Positions 1 to 9,959 are shown, counted from the first letter of the stretch. The stretch: DNA of 64,000 nt from Rattus norvegicus (GCF_036323735.1 NC_086028.1:20802501-20866500); one strand, 5' to 3'. Notes: generated by a model from the sequence alone, not told the origin. Translations and numbers: made by a program.

Positions 1-160
1 GAGCACTGACCTCTATTTCAGAGGACCTGGGTTCAATTTCCTGCACCCACATGGTGGCTAACAACTGACTGTAACTCCAATTCCAAGGGGATCCAACAGC
101 CTCTTCTGGTCTCTATAGGCATTGCACCCACATGCAGGGGTGCACAGACATCTCTCCAGT
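1..160 (+). repeat. B2/B3 SINE fragment
   Basis: Contains the B2-type path: gagcactgacc, gaggacctgggttcaatttc, then the cacatggtggct box and the catgcaggggtgcacagacat end. The 5' head is cut by the window edge. Confidence 0.75.
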
Positions 161-314
161 CTGTTTTTAAGGTTTTCATACTGCTGAGACGGTCTCTAAG
201 TCTTGCGTCCACTTGCAGGTGCTGGGATCACAGACATACATACACACCTATCCACATAAAATAGAAGTGAATATATTTCTTTTTTAAAATGAAGTTCCCC
301 ATTCTTTTTTTTTA

Positions 315-488
315 AAACCCTTTATTTATTATATATAAGTACACTGTAGCTGTCTTCAGACACACCAGGAGACGGCATCTGATCTCATTACAGGTAGTTG
401 TGAGCCACCATGTGGTTGCCAGGATTTGAACTCAGGACCTCTGGAAGAGCAGTCAGTGCTCTGAACCACTGAGCCAACTCTCCAGCCT
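315..488 (-). repeat. B2 SINE
   Basis: Near-complete B2 in reverse: tail with tttatttatt, then gtacactgtagctgtcttca, the gagccaccatgtggttgc box and the ccactgagccaactctccagcc head. Confidence 0.9.
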
Positions 489-847
489 GTGAATATATTT
501 CTATCTATCCCGATCCATCCATCCATCTTAAAAATGTGCACCAAAGTCATGCGGATAATTCCAGAAAGCCTGAGTGAAGACAAATTCTTTTGAGATTGAG
601 GCCAGCCTGGGCTACATAGTGAGATCCTGTCTCAGAATAATAAAACTGGGAATCATGGATGATCATAATAGTACTTTCTGTATGGTATATTGTAAAGATA
701 AACGAGCTAAAAATTAACTTTCAGCATCTGGGTCTGTGGTGATGGGAAAGATGTGGTTCTCTGGCTACTATGTAGTCTTTGAATTTGGTAGGGTTAGGCA
801 CTGTCTTTTAAAATAATAAAACGAGGCTTAAGCTTTTTATCAGTTTT

Positions 848-919
848 TTTTTTTTTTGGTTCTTTTTTTCGGAGCTGGGGACCGAACCCAGGGCCTTGCG
901 CTTCCTAGGTAAGCGCTCT
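848..919 (-). repeat. Truncated ID SINE
   Basis: An ID element in reverse that stops at aagcgctct, so its 5' A-box end is missing. It is flanked by tcagtttt at both sides (840-847 and 919-926), which suggests a 5'-truncated insertion rather than a later deletion. Confidence 0.85.
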
Positions 920-929
920 CAGTTTTAAT

Positions 930-1277
930 TACGTGCATTTGCGTATGTGGGTATGAGCACATGAGCATGACTATAGGTTACAGGTGGTTGTGAGTAGACT
1001 GGTGTGGGTGCTGGGCACCAGCCGTTCATCCTCCAGAAGAGTAGTAAGCATTCTGAGACATCTCTCATGTCCCTTTAATCATTTATTTATGTGCATGGGA
1101 ATTGTGTGTGCATGCGTGTCTGTGTACCACGTGCATACTTGGTATGCACAGAGGCCAGAAAGGGGGGGGTCTCAGATCCCTGGGACTGGAATTACATATA
1201 GCTGCGAGCCACTGTGTGGCTGCTTGGAATCGAATACTGGAAGAGCAGTCAGTGCCTTTAGCCCCTGAGCCATCTCT
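930..1277 (-). repeat. Two B3/B2-like SINE copies in reverse
   Basis: 930-1065 has a degenerate ggtggttgtgag...ctgggcaccag...gagacatctct path. 1080-1285 has a second copy with gagccactgtgtggctgc and ccctgagccatctctcc. The second copy is interrupted at its head by the next ID element. Confidence 0.7.
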
Positions 1278-1287
1278 CCAGGCTCAG

Positions 1288-1382
1288 TTTTTTTTTTTTT
1301 TTTCCCCCCGGAGCTGGGGACCGAACCCAGGGCCTGGCGCTTCCTAGGTAAGCGCTCTACCACTGAGCTAAATCCCCAGCCC
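1288..1382 (-). repeat. ID SINE inserted in a B3 copy
   Basis: Full ID in reverse with a T-run tail, flanked by the duplication ccaggctcag (1278-1287 and 1383-1392). The nested position dates it after the host B3 copy. Confidence 0.93.
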
Positions 1383-1690
1383 CCAGGCTCAGTTTTTAAG
1401 GACAGGTTTTCATACAGCTGAGAAGGTCTCGAACCCCTAAAGGTGGACACCTTCCAGGTTCTGGGATGACAGACATATGCCATCAGGCATTAGGTTCCAA
1501 AAGAACCGAGTAGTCACATTAACCTAATGGACAAATAACTGTAACGTGCCAAATAAAAGAAAATCAGAAAAAAAAAAAAAAAAACCCAAAACAACAGTTT
1601 CCAGGATTGGGAGATGAGTGAAACCAGGGAAATAAAAGTGAAGGCTTCGAGGGAGACAAATGGACAAGAAGCTCTTTCTTAAAAGGCCAC

Positions 1691-1696
1691 TTTATT
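1691..1696 (-). promoter_or_regulatory. Wwc1: AATAAA polyadenylation signal of Wwc1
   Basis: The plus strand tttatt reads AATAAA on the gene strand. It is followed, at 1640-1680, by a U/GU-containing stretch (cttgtccatttgtctcc) suited to a downstream element. It lies about 0.85 kb past the stop codon. Cleavage is expected roughly 10-25 nt further, near 1670-1680. Confidence 0.7.
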
Positions 1697-2268
1697 GATA
1701 GCGAGAGATCCAAATGCAGTTCTCTGCGGCCCTCCCCTCACTCCCGCAGCAGTGTCACTGGGTATCTGAGATGGGCGTGGCCTGCCGCCTGTCTGGGCTG
1801 GCCTTGCCCAGCCAGCTTCACGCTGCCTGCTTCAGGTCAGGTGGCCACACGAAGACACATCGAAGCTCACAAAGATCCGAGGACAGTCTGCGACAACCCC
1901 ACGATTTCTGTACATCCTCCTCTTTGTATTATTGTACAAAATAATGTTAACTAGGACAGGTTAGCTGTGCCGTGCCACCTGCGGGACCTCCTCGGAGGAT
2001 TATCGCCCTTCAAATGCGACTTCTTTTTTTTTTTTTTTTATTGCAGGGAAACCTCTAAAAGTTGTTGCTGTACAAAAAGAAAACTCTAGACAATTTTAAG
2101 ACTAGCAGCCGCTTAACGCTGCTTTAGTTCATTTAAATTCTTTCCCAAAAATACATTCCTAAATATACAAACTATACAATCTTGTCATTTTAATGCTGGT
2201 TTTTTGTTTGTTTGTTTGTTTGTTTGTTTTGTTGTTGTTGTTGTTATGGTTGCTTTGTCATTTTTTTT

Positions 2269-2282
2269 TTTATTTTTTTATT
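2269..2282 (-). promoter_or_regulatory. Two AATAAA hexamers in the tail of the 3' UTR ID element
   Basis: The A-rich tail of the ID insertion contains AATAAA on the gene strand at 2282-2277 and 2274-2269. They could serve as a proximal polyadenylation signal. The sequence after them is AC-rich rather than GU-rich, which makes strong use unlikely. Confidence 0.3.
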
Positions 2283-2365
2283 TTTTTTTCCGGAGCTGGG
2301 GACTGAACCCAGGGCCTTGCGCTTCCTAGGCAAGCGCTCTACCACTGAGCTAAATCCCCAACCCC
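2281..2365 (-). repeat. ID SINE in the Wwc1 3' UTR (sense orientation)
   Basis: Complete ID body from the ccggagctgggg end to the taaatccccaacccc end, followed by T-rich sequence on both sides. It has the same orientation as Wwc1, so the mature mRNA would carry a BC1-like 5' domain sequence. Confidence 0.93.
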
Positions 2366-2550
2366 TTTTTTTTTTAAATAATATCAAGAAAACCTGAACT
2401 AAAAAAAAAAAAATCTGTTTGTCTTCAAACCAACGAGCGCGCTCGGGGACCTGTGACTCGGTACCTTCACATAATGCCTCATAAATAACTTTAGTCACAG
2501 TCAGCCGTCACAGCATGGTCCGTGCAAGAAAGGAAATACTTTTCTGGTGG

Positions 2551-2617
2551 TTAGACGTCATCGGCAGAGAGAGCTGGGATGTTCATCCGAGGCCGGGTGA
2601 AAAATGCCATTTTCTCC
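2551..2617 (-). CDS. Wwc1: Wwc1 exon 23, coding part: C-terminus with ADDV PDZ ligand (residues ~1087-1108)
   Basis: The coding part of the last exon completes Arg1087 and reads EKMAFFTRPRMNIPALSADDV, followed by the TAA stop at 2551-2553. The acceptor is tcacag. ADDV (2554-2565) is a C-terminal PDZ ligand; from family knowledge this tail mediates interaction with PDZ proteins. The exon continues into the 3' UTR. Confidence 0.97.
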
Positions 2618-2653
2618 CTGTGATGGAAAACAGGTGTTTCAACCTCACTTGTG

Positions 2654-2795
2654 GTGTGTGTGTGATATATATCTATATATCTATATCTATATCTATATGA
2701 TATATGATATATATCTATATCTATATATGATATATGATATATATGATATATATGTGATATATATGTATATATATATCATATATATATAATATGAT
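2654..2795. repeat. AT-rich (GATATATA)n microsatellite
   Basis: About 140 bp of alternating ta/ga tata/ctata units between exon 23 and intron 22 unique sequence. It begins with a short (tg)n run. Confidence 0.95.
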
Positions 2796-2964
2796 AAATC
2801 TTTCTGTTCTGGGTCAGGGCATTATGCATGCCAAGCACACAGTCTGCCACTGAGCTACACCCAATCCATTTGCTATATACTGTAGGATACTTAGTGACAG
2901 CCCTGGCCACTATTAAATGCTGTTAGCATGCCTGAAGTCTGGCTGTGAAATCTGAAATCTGTGG

Positions 2965-3080
2965 ACGCTGAGCATGGTGGTACACGCCTCTAGTCCCAGC
3001 ATCTTGAGAGGCTGATGGATAAATCATGGGTCCGTGATTTTGAGGTCTTAACCATATAGACCCATCTTTAAAAACAAACA
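2965..3080 (+). repeat. Diverged B1/Alu-like SINE
   Basis: gctgagcatggtggtacacgcctctagtcccagcatcttgagaggctgatgg follows the B1 start closely; the 3' half is degraded. Confidence 0.65.
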
Positions 3081-3208
3081 ACAAACCACACATTGTCAGA
3101 TAGCCTTTGCAGCAAGCGACACAGGAGACAAAATCATGCCTGACCCATTAGCATGATCAAGTACCTTTTGCTCAATGCAGGAAACACATACACACATATA
3201 TGTATATA

Positions 3209-3209
<1 letters not shown>

Positions 3210-3241
<32 letters not shown>
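3210..3241. repeat. (TG)n microsatellite
   Basis: Sixteen TG units in intron 22. Confidence 0.95.
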
Positions 3242-3243
<2 letters not shown>

Positions 3244-3752
3244 ATGAACATTGGTTTATTTTTGGTTTTCCTGTGTGTTTGAGGCAGGGAACAAAGGTTG
3301 GTCTTGAACTCACAGTGGATGGAGGATGAATCTAAATCCCTTTGTGTTGGAAGCCCCGCACCAAGTGACATGTGTAGGCCCAGCAAGGCAAGCACAGAGC
3401 TGTGATTCTATGAGGCAGGCAAGCAAGCAGAGCCAGGAAACTCCCCTTTTAGCACCAGCCAGGCCCCTGCAATCACCAGTACTGGGAAGTCTGAGAGGAA
3501 AGGCTGAAGCAGGTGGCTCATTCATTAAACAAGAGGGTCTCACGAATTGGGCTGAGCTGCACCGTAACAGAGCACCATGATGCTCCCAGCGCTACGGGAG
3601 CATGGCGGAGGGTGAGCATCTGTTCCCGTGTAGGTTACAGCTGTGCTAGCCACAGGGGCAGTCAGTGCCCAGGAGCAGGGTGAGCAAAGGCGATGAGGAC
3701 CAGGTGGGCCGGCGGGGTAGCGGAAGGTGTCAGACTGGGATCATCCACTCAC

Positions 3753-3874
3753 CTGAAAGACTGCACTTCCGGGGGCTCCTTACAGCTCTGGCCTCGGAGC
3801 CTGTGCACGTCCTTGGCAGCTGCCCTCATCATCTTGTCGGCCTGCAACTCGCTCTTGTGCTCCCCGCGATCCAC
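3753..3874 (-). CDS. Wwc1: Wwc1 exon 22 (residues ~1047-1087)
   Basis: This 122-nt exon reads VDRGEHKSELQADKMMRAAA, then KDVHRLRGQSCKEPPEVQSF, ending with a split Arg (AG|G). The acceptor is cctcacag|GTG and the donor is AG|gtgagt. The human protein, from memory, has a Gln before this segment (KRQMDRAEH). No upstream AG exists that would add a CAG codon here, so the rat junction reads KRVDRGEH. Confidence 0.96.
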
Positions 3875-4189
3875 CTGTGAGGCAAAGCAAACGAGGGCGT
3901 GGCGTGGCTCGGTGTCAGCAATGCAGAGTCTGTACCTAGGGTCTGCCTTGTGTAGAAGGATAATGGGCTATGCTCAAATCATCTCCCCGAGGACTGAGTA
4001 TTGAGGCAGGGACTGGAAGCCCGGATGTGTGTCTGAAGGGAATGTGATGGGAGACACCTAGTGAAGTCTGCTTCTTACCTGCTCCTCAGGTGTCGGGGAG
4101 GGGAGATTTTACAGTCGTTTTAATTTTACAGACCAAGAAAATGACTCCATTTTTTGGTTTTTCTTTTGATTTTTTTATTAATTTTTTTT

Positions 4190-4412
4190 CTACCTTAAAA
4201 TTTTATTTATTTATTTTATTAAATTTTTTTAAAAAATGCATTTAGTTTTATGTATATGAGCACTCTATCTGCATGTATCCCTGCAGGCCAGAGGAGGGCA
4301 TCAGATCCCATTACAGATGGTTGTGAGCCACCATGTGGTTGCTGGGAATTGAACTCAGGACCTCTGGAAGAGCAGTCAGTGCTCTTAACTGCTGAGCCAT
4401 CTCTCCAGCCCC
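4190..4412 (-). repeat. B2-family SINE
   Basis: AT-rich tail, ggccagaggagggcatcag, gagccaccatgtggttgc and gagccatctctccagcccc are all present in reverse order. A diverged B1-like fragment follows at 4460-4590. Confidence 0.88.
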
Positions 4413-4780
4413 CTTCATTTGTTGAACCGTTTTGTTTTGGTTGTGGTTTTTGTTTCTTGCTTGTTTGTATCTGAGACAGGGTTTCACTCGAGCTTAGTCA
4501 CCTAGACTAGAATTCAGTATATGGTTTAGGCGGTATTGAACTCCTGGTAATTCTCCTGCTTCAGCCTTCTGTTACGAGCATGGCCCACCTGGATAAGGTG
4601 GCTTGCTGTATCTGATGAAGGATTCATGGTGAGTGGGGCTCAATCGTAAGCACTTACATTAAAAAAACATCCACAGAAACACTGGTAGAGCGAACCCAAG
4701 GGCCTCCCATGTCCCAACCCCTCAGGAGGCCGACAGTGGGATCACAGGACTACTGAAAGTCAGCCAGCATCGGCACTTAC

Positions 4781-5014
4781 CCTCTTCTCCAGCATCCTCA
4801 GTAGGAGGCGGAAGCGCTCATCTTCACGCAGCCATTGTGGCAGCTCCTTCTCCCCGTGGTTCTTGGCTTGCTCCAAATGCTCCTTCAGTTCCTTCAGCAC
4901 TGAGATCTCCTGAGTCAGCTGGCTGTGCCAGGTCCTCGTGGCCTGCAGGTCTAGTTCTAGGTCCAGCGAGGTGCGGATCAGGCGCTCTGTGCGCAGCGAC
5001 TTGACGGACGAAGG
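4781..5014 (-). CDS. Wwc1: Wwc1 exon 21 (residues ~969-1046)
   Basis: This 234-nt exon (78 codons, phase 0-0) reads PSSVKSLRTERLIRTSLDLE, then LDLQATRTWHSQLTQEISVL, KELKEHLEQAKNHGEKELPQ and RLLLRMLEKR. The acceptor is cccgcag and the donor is AGG|gtaagt. Ser971 and Ser974 in PSSVKS correspond to the human aPKC sites S975/S978. The rest is a C-terminal coiled coil. Its symmetric phases would allow in-frame skipping that removes the aPKC site. Confidence 0.97.
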
Positions 5015-5459
5015 CTGCGGGGAAAGGAGATGACGCCCGTGCTCACCAGAGGCTTTAGCCCAGAAATCCCACAGATCCGAGTCCCCCCGAACCCCAACGC
5101 CAGCCTTCCTTTATGTGCAGGCGCCCTCCCCTTACAGAAAACACTCTCACGGTCACACAGCACGTGTCCCGTGCACAAGGGACCCTGTTGTCCTGCCGCT
5201 CCAGTTCCCCTCTTTTACAACAGCCCTCGGAAGGCTCAACTGTTAGCATCCACACAGCCTGGGTTCTAGGTTAGAGTGGGTGAGGCGCAGGGAAGAGCTG
5301 GGATTCCTGCGCAGCGCTTACTGCATTTGCAGTGATTCTGGGAACGCGGCCAGAATGCTACCCTGCCCTCGGGTTCTGTCTCAGTGCACATCATACTGGG
5401 CATCTTCTTGATCGTGTGCCTCCAGGAGCCAGACTCCGCTCAAGAATTTGGCTGAGACA

Positions 5460-5558
5460 GGTTGGGAATTTAGCTCAGTGGTAGAGCGCTTGCCTAGCAA
5501 GCGCAAGGCCCTGGGTTCAGTCGCCAGCTCCGAGAAAAAAAAAAAAAAAAAAAAAAAA
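5460..5558 (+). repeat. Young ID SINE, antisense to Wwc1
   Basis: Near-consensus ID body plus an A-tail of about 25 nt, flanked by a perfect 18-bp target-site duplication aagaatttggctgagaca (5442-5459 and 5559-5576). The perfect duplication and clean tail show a very recent insertion. Confidence 0.96.
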
Positions 5559-5744
5559 AAGAATTTGGCTGAGACATACCACAGCTTCCACGGCATGATG
5601 TTTCTTGTTGTTGATTTTTTTTTTTTTTACATTTTTACAATTAAATTTTTTTTCTTTTGGGGGAAGGCTGATATGGAAGGACTAGAAAATGAGTGGTATT
5701 GGGGTGCACGATGTGAACTTTACAAAGAATCAATAAAAATGTAA

Positions 5745-5877
5745 AGAGTGGGGACAGTGGTGGCACATGCCTTTAACCCCAGCACTTGGGAGACATAGGC
5801 AGGGGATCTCTATAAATTCGAGGCCAGTCTCATCTATAGGAGAATTCCAAGACAGCCAGGGCAACATATTTCATAAA
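5745..5877 (+). repeat. B1 SINE
   Basis: gtggtggcacatgcctttaa, ccccagcacttgggagacat and the gaggccagtctcatctatag path match B1 with moderate divergence. It abuts the purine tract. Confidence 0.85.
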
Positions 5878-6005
5878 GAGGGAGGAGGAGGAGGAGAAGG
5901 AGGAGAAGGAAGAGGAGGAGGGGTAGGGGGAGGAGGGGAAGGGGGAGGAGGAGGAGGAGGGGGAGGAGGGGGAGGGGAGGGGGGAGGGGAGGAGGAAGAG
6001 GAGGT
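5878..6005. repeat. Purine (GGA/GGGGA)n tract
   Basis: About 128 bp of almost pure A/G on the plus strand in intron 20, starting where the B1 tail would lie. It probably grew from the SINE A-tail. Open frames across it (poly-Pro/Gly-like) are not genes. Confidence 0.95.
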
Positions 6006-6164
6006 TGTTCAGCCATGTGTCAGGAGAAGTGTTGTGAGAAGGGGCAAGAGACCTGCTGGAATTATTTCCGTTTTTGGACCAATCCATCCCTGAAGGCAGC
6101 CTCACAGCCCGTGGACTTGCCAAGAAGAGCAAGGGGCACGGAAAGAGCTTCAAGTGCCGCTTAC

Positions 6165-6257
6165 CCGCTTCATCCTGACGCTGCGCCGCTCCAGGGAGTT
6201 TCGAACAAAGGGTGGCTTCTTGGACAGCGTGGAGCTGTCGCTGTCGCTTCGATTCAG
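6165..6257 (-). CDS. Wwc1: Wwc1 exon 20 (residues ~938-968)
   Basis: This 93-nt exon (31 codons, phase 0-0) reads LNRSDSDSSTLSKKPPFVRN then SLERRSVRMKR. The acceptor is cctgcag and the donor is CGG|gtaagc. Ser943 in RSDS corresponds to the reported human RSK site S947. The basic SLERRSVRMKR tail with the start of exon 21 makes the aPKC-binding region known from human KIBRA. Confidence 0.97.
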
Positions 6258-6732
6258 CTGCAGGAGAGAAGGCAGAGGAAGTCAGGCATGGGAAGGGTGT
6301 GTTCTGGAACCATGCCCCGCCCCCTCCCAAAAAACGGTTCAGCGGGAACAGGACGAGGAGATCGCCTCCCCAAATTCCACCCAGACACGGAGCTTCTCAT
6401 TCCAGGCTTCACTCTGGACTTCCCGTCCCCCGTAGGTGTGGCGAGCGCCATTGCCTCCACATGACCCTGAATTAGATGGGATGGACACCGTGCTGCATCC
6501 TCATGGCACTGTGTGAGGACAGTCACCATGTTATGTACAGGGCCTAGAAGCTCACGAGTCATAGAGCCCACCCAAAGCCATTGAAGAGCTGCTCCGCAGG
6601 GTGCAACAAGGCGGCATCACTGTAAGACGTACTGTCCCTTTGTCCTACCACGCAGAGCTGCTTACATCTACTTGTCCCTGTCATCTAGAGAGCCCACCGG
6701 TAGTGACCTAAAAAGAACCACTTTGGAGACAG

Positions 6733-6800
6733 ATACATGGGCCAGAGATAGAGCTCAGTGTACAGCATGAGCTGAGCACACGTCGGGTCTTCAGTGCTGC
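6733..6800 (+). repeat. Diverged ID/B4-like tRNA-derived fragment
   Basis: ggccagagatagagctcagt and cgtcgggtcttcagtgctgc resemble the ID A-box and B-box regions with many changes. Confidence 0.45.
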
Positions 6801-7439
6801 AAGCAAAGAGATGCATGGGGTGGGGGAAAAGAGGGTGCCCCAAGGCAGAGGAGACACACCCATGTAGAGAAAGACTCTGCAAAAGTTGGGCTCAGCCATC
6901 TTCCCCACTCAAATTCCTCCATCGGCCATTTTCCATGCTTCCCCAGAGGCCCCCACTCTCCTGAGGACAGGGTGATTTCTTGGTTGGGTCTTGTTTCCTA
7001 AAGGGGAGGGGTAAATGTGCGCTGTGCTACTGCATCTGACTGGCAGCTGTCGGGTCACCGCTGTGGGTCTCTACTGAGAAGCTAGTGGTGTCATTATTTT
7101 CGGGGATAGTTATCATTATTAAAGATAAAAGTCCCATGCCAGGCAGAGTCTAAAGCAAACCAGACACAGGGCGATCGTGGTGAGCACGCGGGCGGAGCCC
7201 CTAACTCCACGCTCGGTGACTTAGTTGTAGCTTCATTCAGACAAACGTTCCCGAGAGACAAAGGTGGCTTCACAGTTCACAAGCAGAGATCACCAACTGG
7301 AGACTCCATGCTAACCCAGACCCAAACTGTGCACAGCACTGTGGAATTCATGGACAGACTCGTACTGGTTGCGTGAGGGACCTGAAGACAGCCTCACACT
7401 TAAGTGTTTCAATTAGAGGTGGCTATTATTAATCTACTT

Positions 7440-7597
7440 ACTTATTTAATGTATATGAGTACACTGTAGCTGTCTTCATGCACACCAGAAGAGGTTTACC
7501 CATTGCAGATGGTTGTGAGCCACCATGTGGTTGCTGGGGACTGAACTCAGGACCTCTGTAAGAGCAGTCCGTGCTCTTAACCACTGAGCCATCTCTC
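7440..7597 (-). repeat. B2 SINE
   Basis: gtacactgtagctgtcttca, gagccaccatgtggttgctg and ccactgagccatctctccag are all present in reverse; a young ID sits at its head. Confidence 0.9.
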
Positions 7598-7608
7598 CAG
7601 CCCTGGCT

Positions 7609-7725
7609 TTTTTTTTTTTTAATTTTAAAAATTTATTTATTTGTTTTTTCGGAGCTGGGGACCGAACCCCAGGGCCTTGCGTTTACTAGGCAAGCGCTCT
7701 ACCACTGAGCTAAATCCCCAACCCC
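7609..7725 (-). repeat. ID SINE with TSD
   Basis: Complete ID in reverse with a long AT-rich tail; flanked by cagccctggct at 7598-7608 and 7726-7736, which lies at the head of the B2 copy. Confidence 0.92.
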
Positions 7726-7857
7726 CAGCCCTGGCTGTTAATTTGTGTGTCATACTTCCTCAATAAAAGTTATCAGGGAAGTTGATCCTTAAGACCCAGA
7801 GGTTTATATATTAAAGATCAAAGTTATTAGACAACAGGGAAGACCACATTCATTCTT

Positions 7858-7953
7858 TTTTTTTTCCTTTTCTTTTTTCGGAGCTGGGGACCGAACCCAG
7901 GGCCCTTGCGCTTGCTAGGCAAGCGCTCTACCGCTGAGCTAAATCCCCAACCC
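7858..7953 (-). repeat. ID SINE with TSD
   Basis: Complete ID in reverse, flanked by ccacattcattctt at 7844-7857 and 7954-7967. Confidence 0.94.
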
Positions 7954-7987
7954 CCACATTCATTCTTGAACTTCACGTTTTTGTTCG

Positions 7988-8115
7988 TTCTAGTTTTTGG
8001 AGACGAGGTCTCATGGAGCCCAGGTTGGCCCTGGACCAGCTATGAGTTGAAGCCAGTCCTGACTCTCCCAGCTCCACCTCCTAAATGCTGGAATCACACA
8101 GCTATCCCATCGTGC
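7988..8115 (-). repeat. Diverged B1 SINE
   Basis: gagacgaggtctcatggagc, then ccaggttggccctgg and ctcctaaatgctgg follow B1 in reverse. A degenerate forward B1-like copy follows at 8275-8405. Confidence 0.6.
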
Positions 8116-8794
8116 AAGTTTTTAAAGTCACTTCCTCTTATTTCCAGAGATTCTAATAGGTTTAATCTCAAACACGATAGCGAATCATTGCCTTTTCACC
8201 TGCTTCTATCTCACAAAGCAGGGAAAGAGGAGGCAGAGAATTACAGTAATTTCACGTCACAGGGAGCATCAGACTCGTGGTTGCAGGCCAGTAGCTCCTG
8301 CTTGTCGGAAGGCCGAGGCAGAAGGATTACAAAGTCAGAATCTGCCTGAGCTCTAGAGTAAATGCAAGGCTGGCGTGGGTGACAGAATGAAAGTCTGTCT
8401 CAAAATAGAAAGTAAAAGAGACTGTGGCTATACCTGGGTGCTGGAGGACAAGGCCCTGGGTTTAATTCCTGTGTGTTATAAGATAACAGTAGTTAATAAA
8501 TAAATAAGGTCCCGGGAGAGAAAGTCAGAGGACTGTGTGCACTTGGTCAAAGCCAAGGACAAGTGACGAAGTGCTGCTGAAAACATACAGGTGTGGTGGA
8601 CTGCTGCAGGAAACAGAATTCGCTGTACCTGTCCTGGACACAGAAATCCAAGGCAGGGTGACTAAGTAAGTGTCATGAAGCTAGCAGGAGCGATGATCAG
8701 GCCACGGGAAACCTTGGAGGAGGTGAGGATGAATGGCAGCAAGTGGCAAGCTCCAGAGTTAGCCACTAGCTCTCTGCCCTAAAGTCAAGTAGGC

Positions 8795-8885
8795 GGGCTC
8801 CTGGAGCCTCAGTTTTCCCATCTACAAAATGGGTACAAATGCAACTGGCCTTTTAGTGTAGTTTGTAAGATTAATAATAAGAAAA
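8795..8885 (+). repeat. MIR fragment
   Basis: gagcctcagttttcccatct then acaaaatgggtacaa matches the conserved MIR core-to-3' region, an ancient mammalian SINE. Confidence 0.7.
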
Positions 8886-8889
8886 CATT

Positions 8890-9160
8890 TTGGGGCTGTG
8901 GAGACGGCGTAGTGGATAATAGAATTTGCTGCCCAACACTCATGTCAAAAGGCAGGAGTGGCCACAGAATTCCTGGGGTAGAGACAGGAGGATCACTGCC
9001 AGCTTAACTCTAGGTTTAGTCAGAGATGGTGTCTCAAGGAAATAAGGCAAGAGTGATAGAACAGGGCACTGGATGTCCTATTCTGGCCTTCGTGTGCATG
9101 CATGAAAGCATGTATATATTCTATGCAAACACACGTACCAGTATGCACACATCCCAACCA
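8890..9160 (+). repeat. Diverged B3/B4-like SINE
   Basis: ttggggctgtggagacggc, then a degraded middle and ggccttcgtgtgcatgcatg, consistent with a B3-type element. Confidence 0.5.
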
Positions 9161-9959
9161 TACATATAAACACACACTCAGGGGCACATTACATCCCAAC
9201 CATACAATATATACATATAGATACACTGAAAAATAAAAATAAAGAAAATTAAAAAAAACTTATTTTTTTTGGTTGGTTTAAAGTGCAACTCCAGCCCAGG
9301 ACAGAAAAGTGCATTTTGTGATTCTCAGTCAGAAACGAGGCTGGTCTCTCGGTAGAGAAGCTGACGGCCTCCGTCTTGTTTCCAAGATCCTTACAGATCA
9401 GTTAGGCCGGTACTAGCCTGTCGGTTGCCTGCAGTTGCCCTGGGCTTTGAATCTCAACTCAGCAGAGTTTGCCAGCGCTGAGCCTTTCCCATTTAGGCGG
9501 GCTAGTTGCTTGTGTTGCATGACTGCACCACGCCTGCCAGCATCTCAGGGGGACGCTCCCATGGCAAGTGGAGAAAACAGCAGTCCAGTTGGAGTTTGTG
9601 TGGCCCGTGGTGGCAGGAGACTGACAGAGGCATCGGGATGGAGTGCCCAGTCCTAGGTGCCATCAGACACTTGAAGCCACAGTCAGCACCATCTTCCCAA
9701 TTTACATGGTTCTACCATACACACATAACAATTAAGCTTTGATTCATAAAAACACAGAGGTTGGAAATAACTTCCTACAGATCTCAGTAACTTCAGCATA
9801 TAAAGAAAAGAAAGAGTTTTTCTTTCCTCAAGTCAGAATGTTTGCCTTTTCCTAAGGGAAGTCTGGACGGCTGTGGCCTCAATGGCAGACCCCACTGCTC
9901 TTGTCTTTTGGGTCATTATGAACGTAAGTACTGGGAAACCACGGCACTGATAACAGATG

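Larger units (their letters stand above)
1675..2550 (-). other. Wwc1: Wwc1 3' UTR
   Basis: This is the stretch from the stop codon to just past the AATAAA at 1691-1696. Read on the sense strand it holds a degenerate AC-rich start, an A-run, a sense-oriented ID SINE (2281-2365) with its A-rich tail (2259-2290), an (AACA)n/(AAC)n run (2208-2245) and unique AT-rich sequence. The 3' boundary is inferred from the hexamer, not from a cDNA. Confidence 0.75.

Noticed and set aside
5460..5558. tRNA-like sequence with A and B boxes
   Set aside because: It is an ID SINE with an A-tail and TSD, and does not fold as a functional tRNA; the same holds for the other IDs.
5767..6330. Gly-rich and Pro/Ser-rich open frames
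   Set aside because: They span the purine tract beside a B1 copy and part of exon 20 in the wrong frame.
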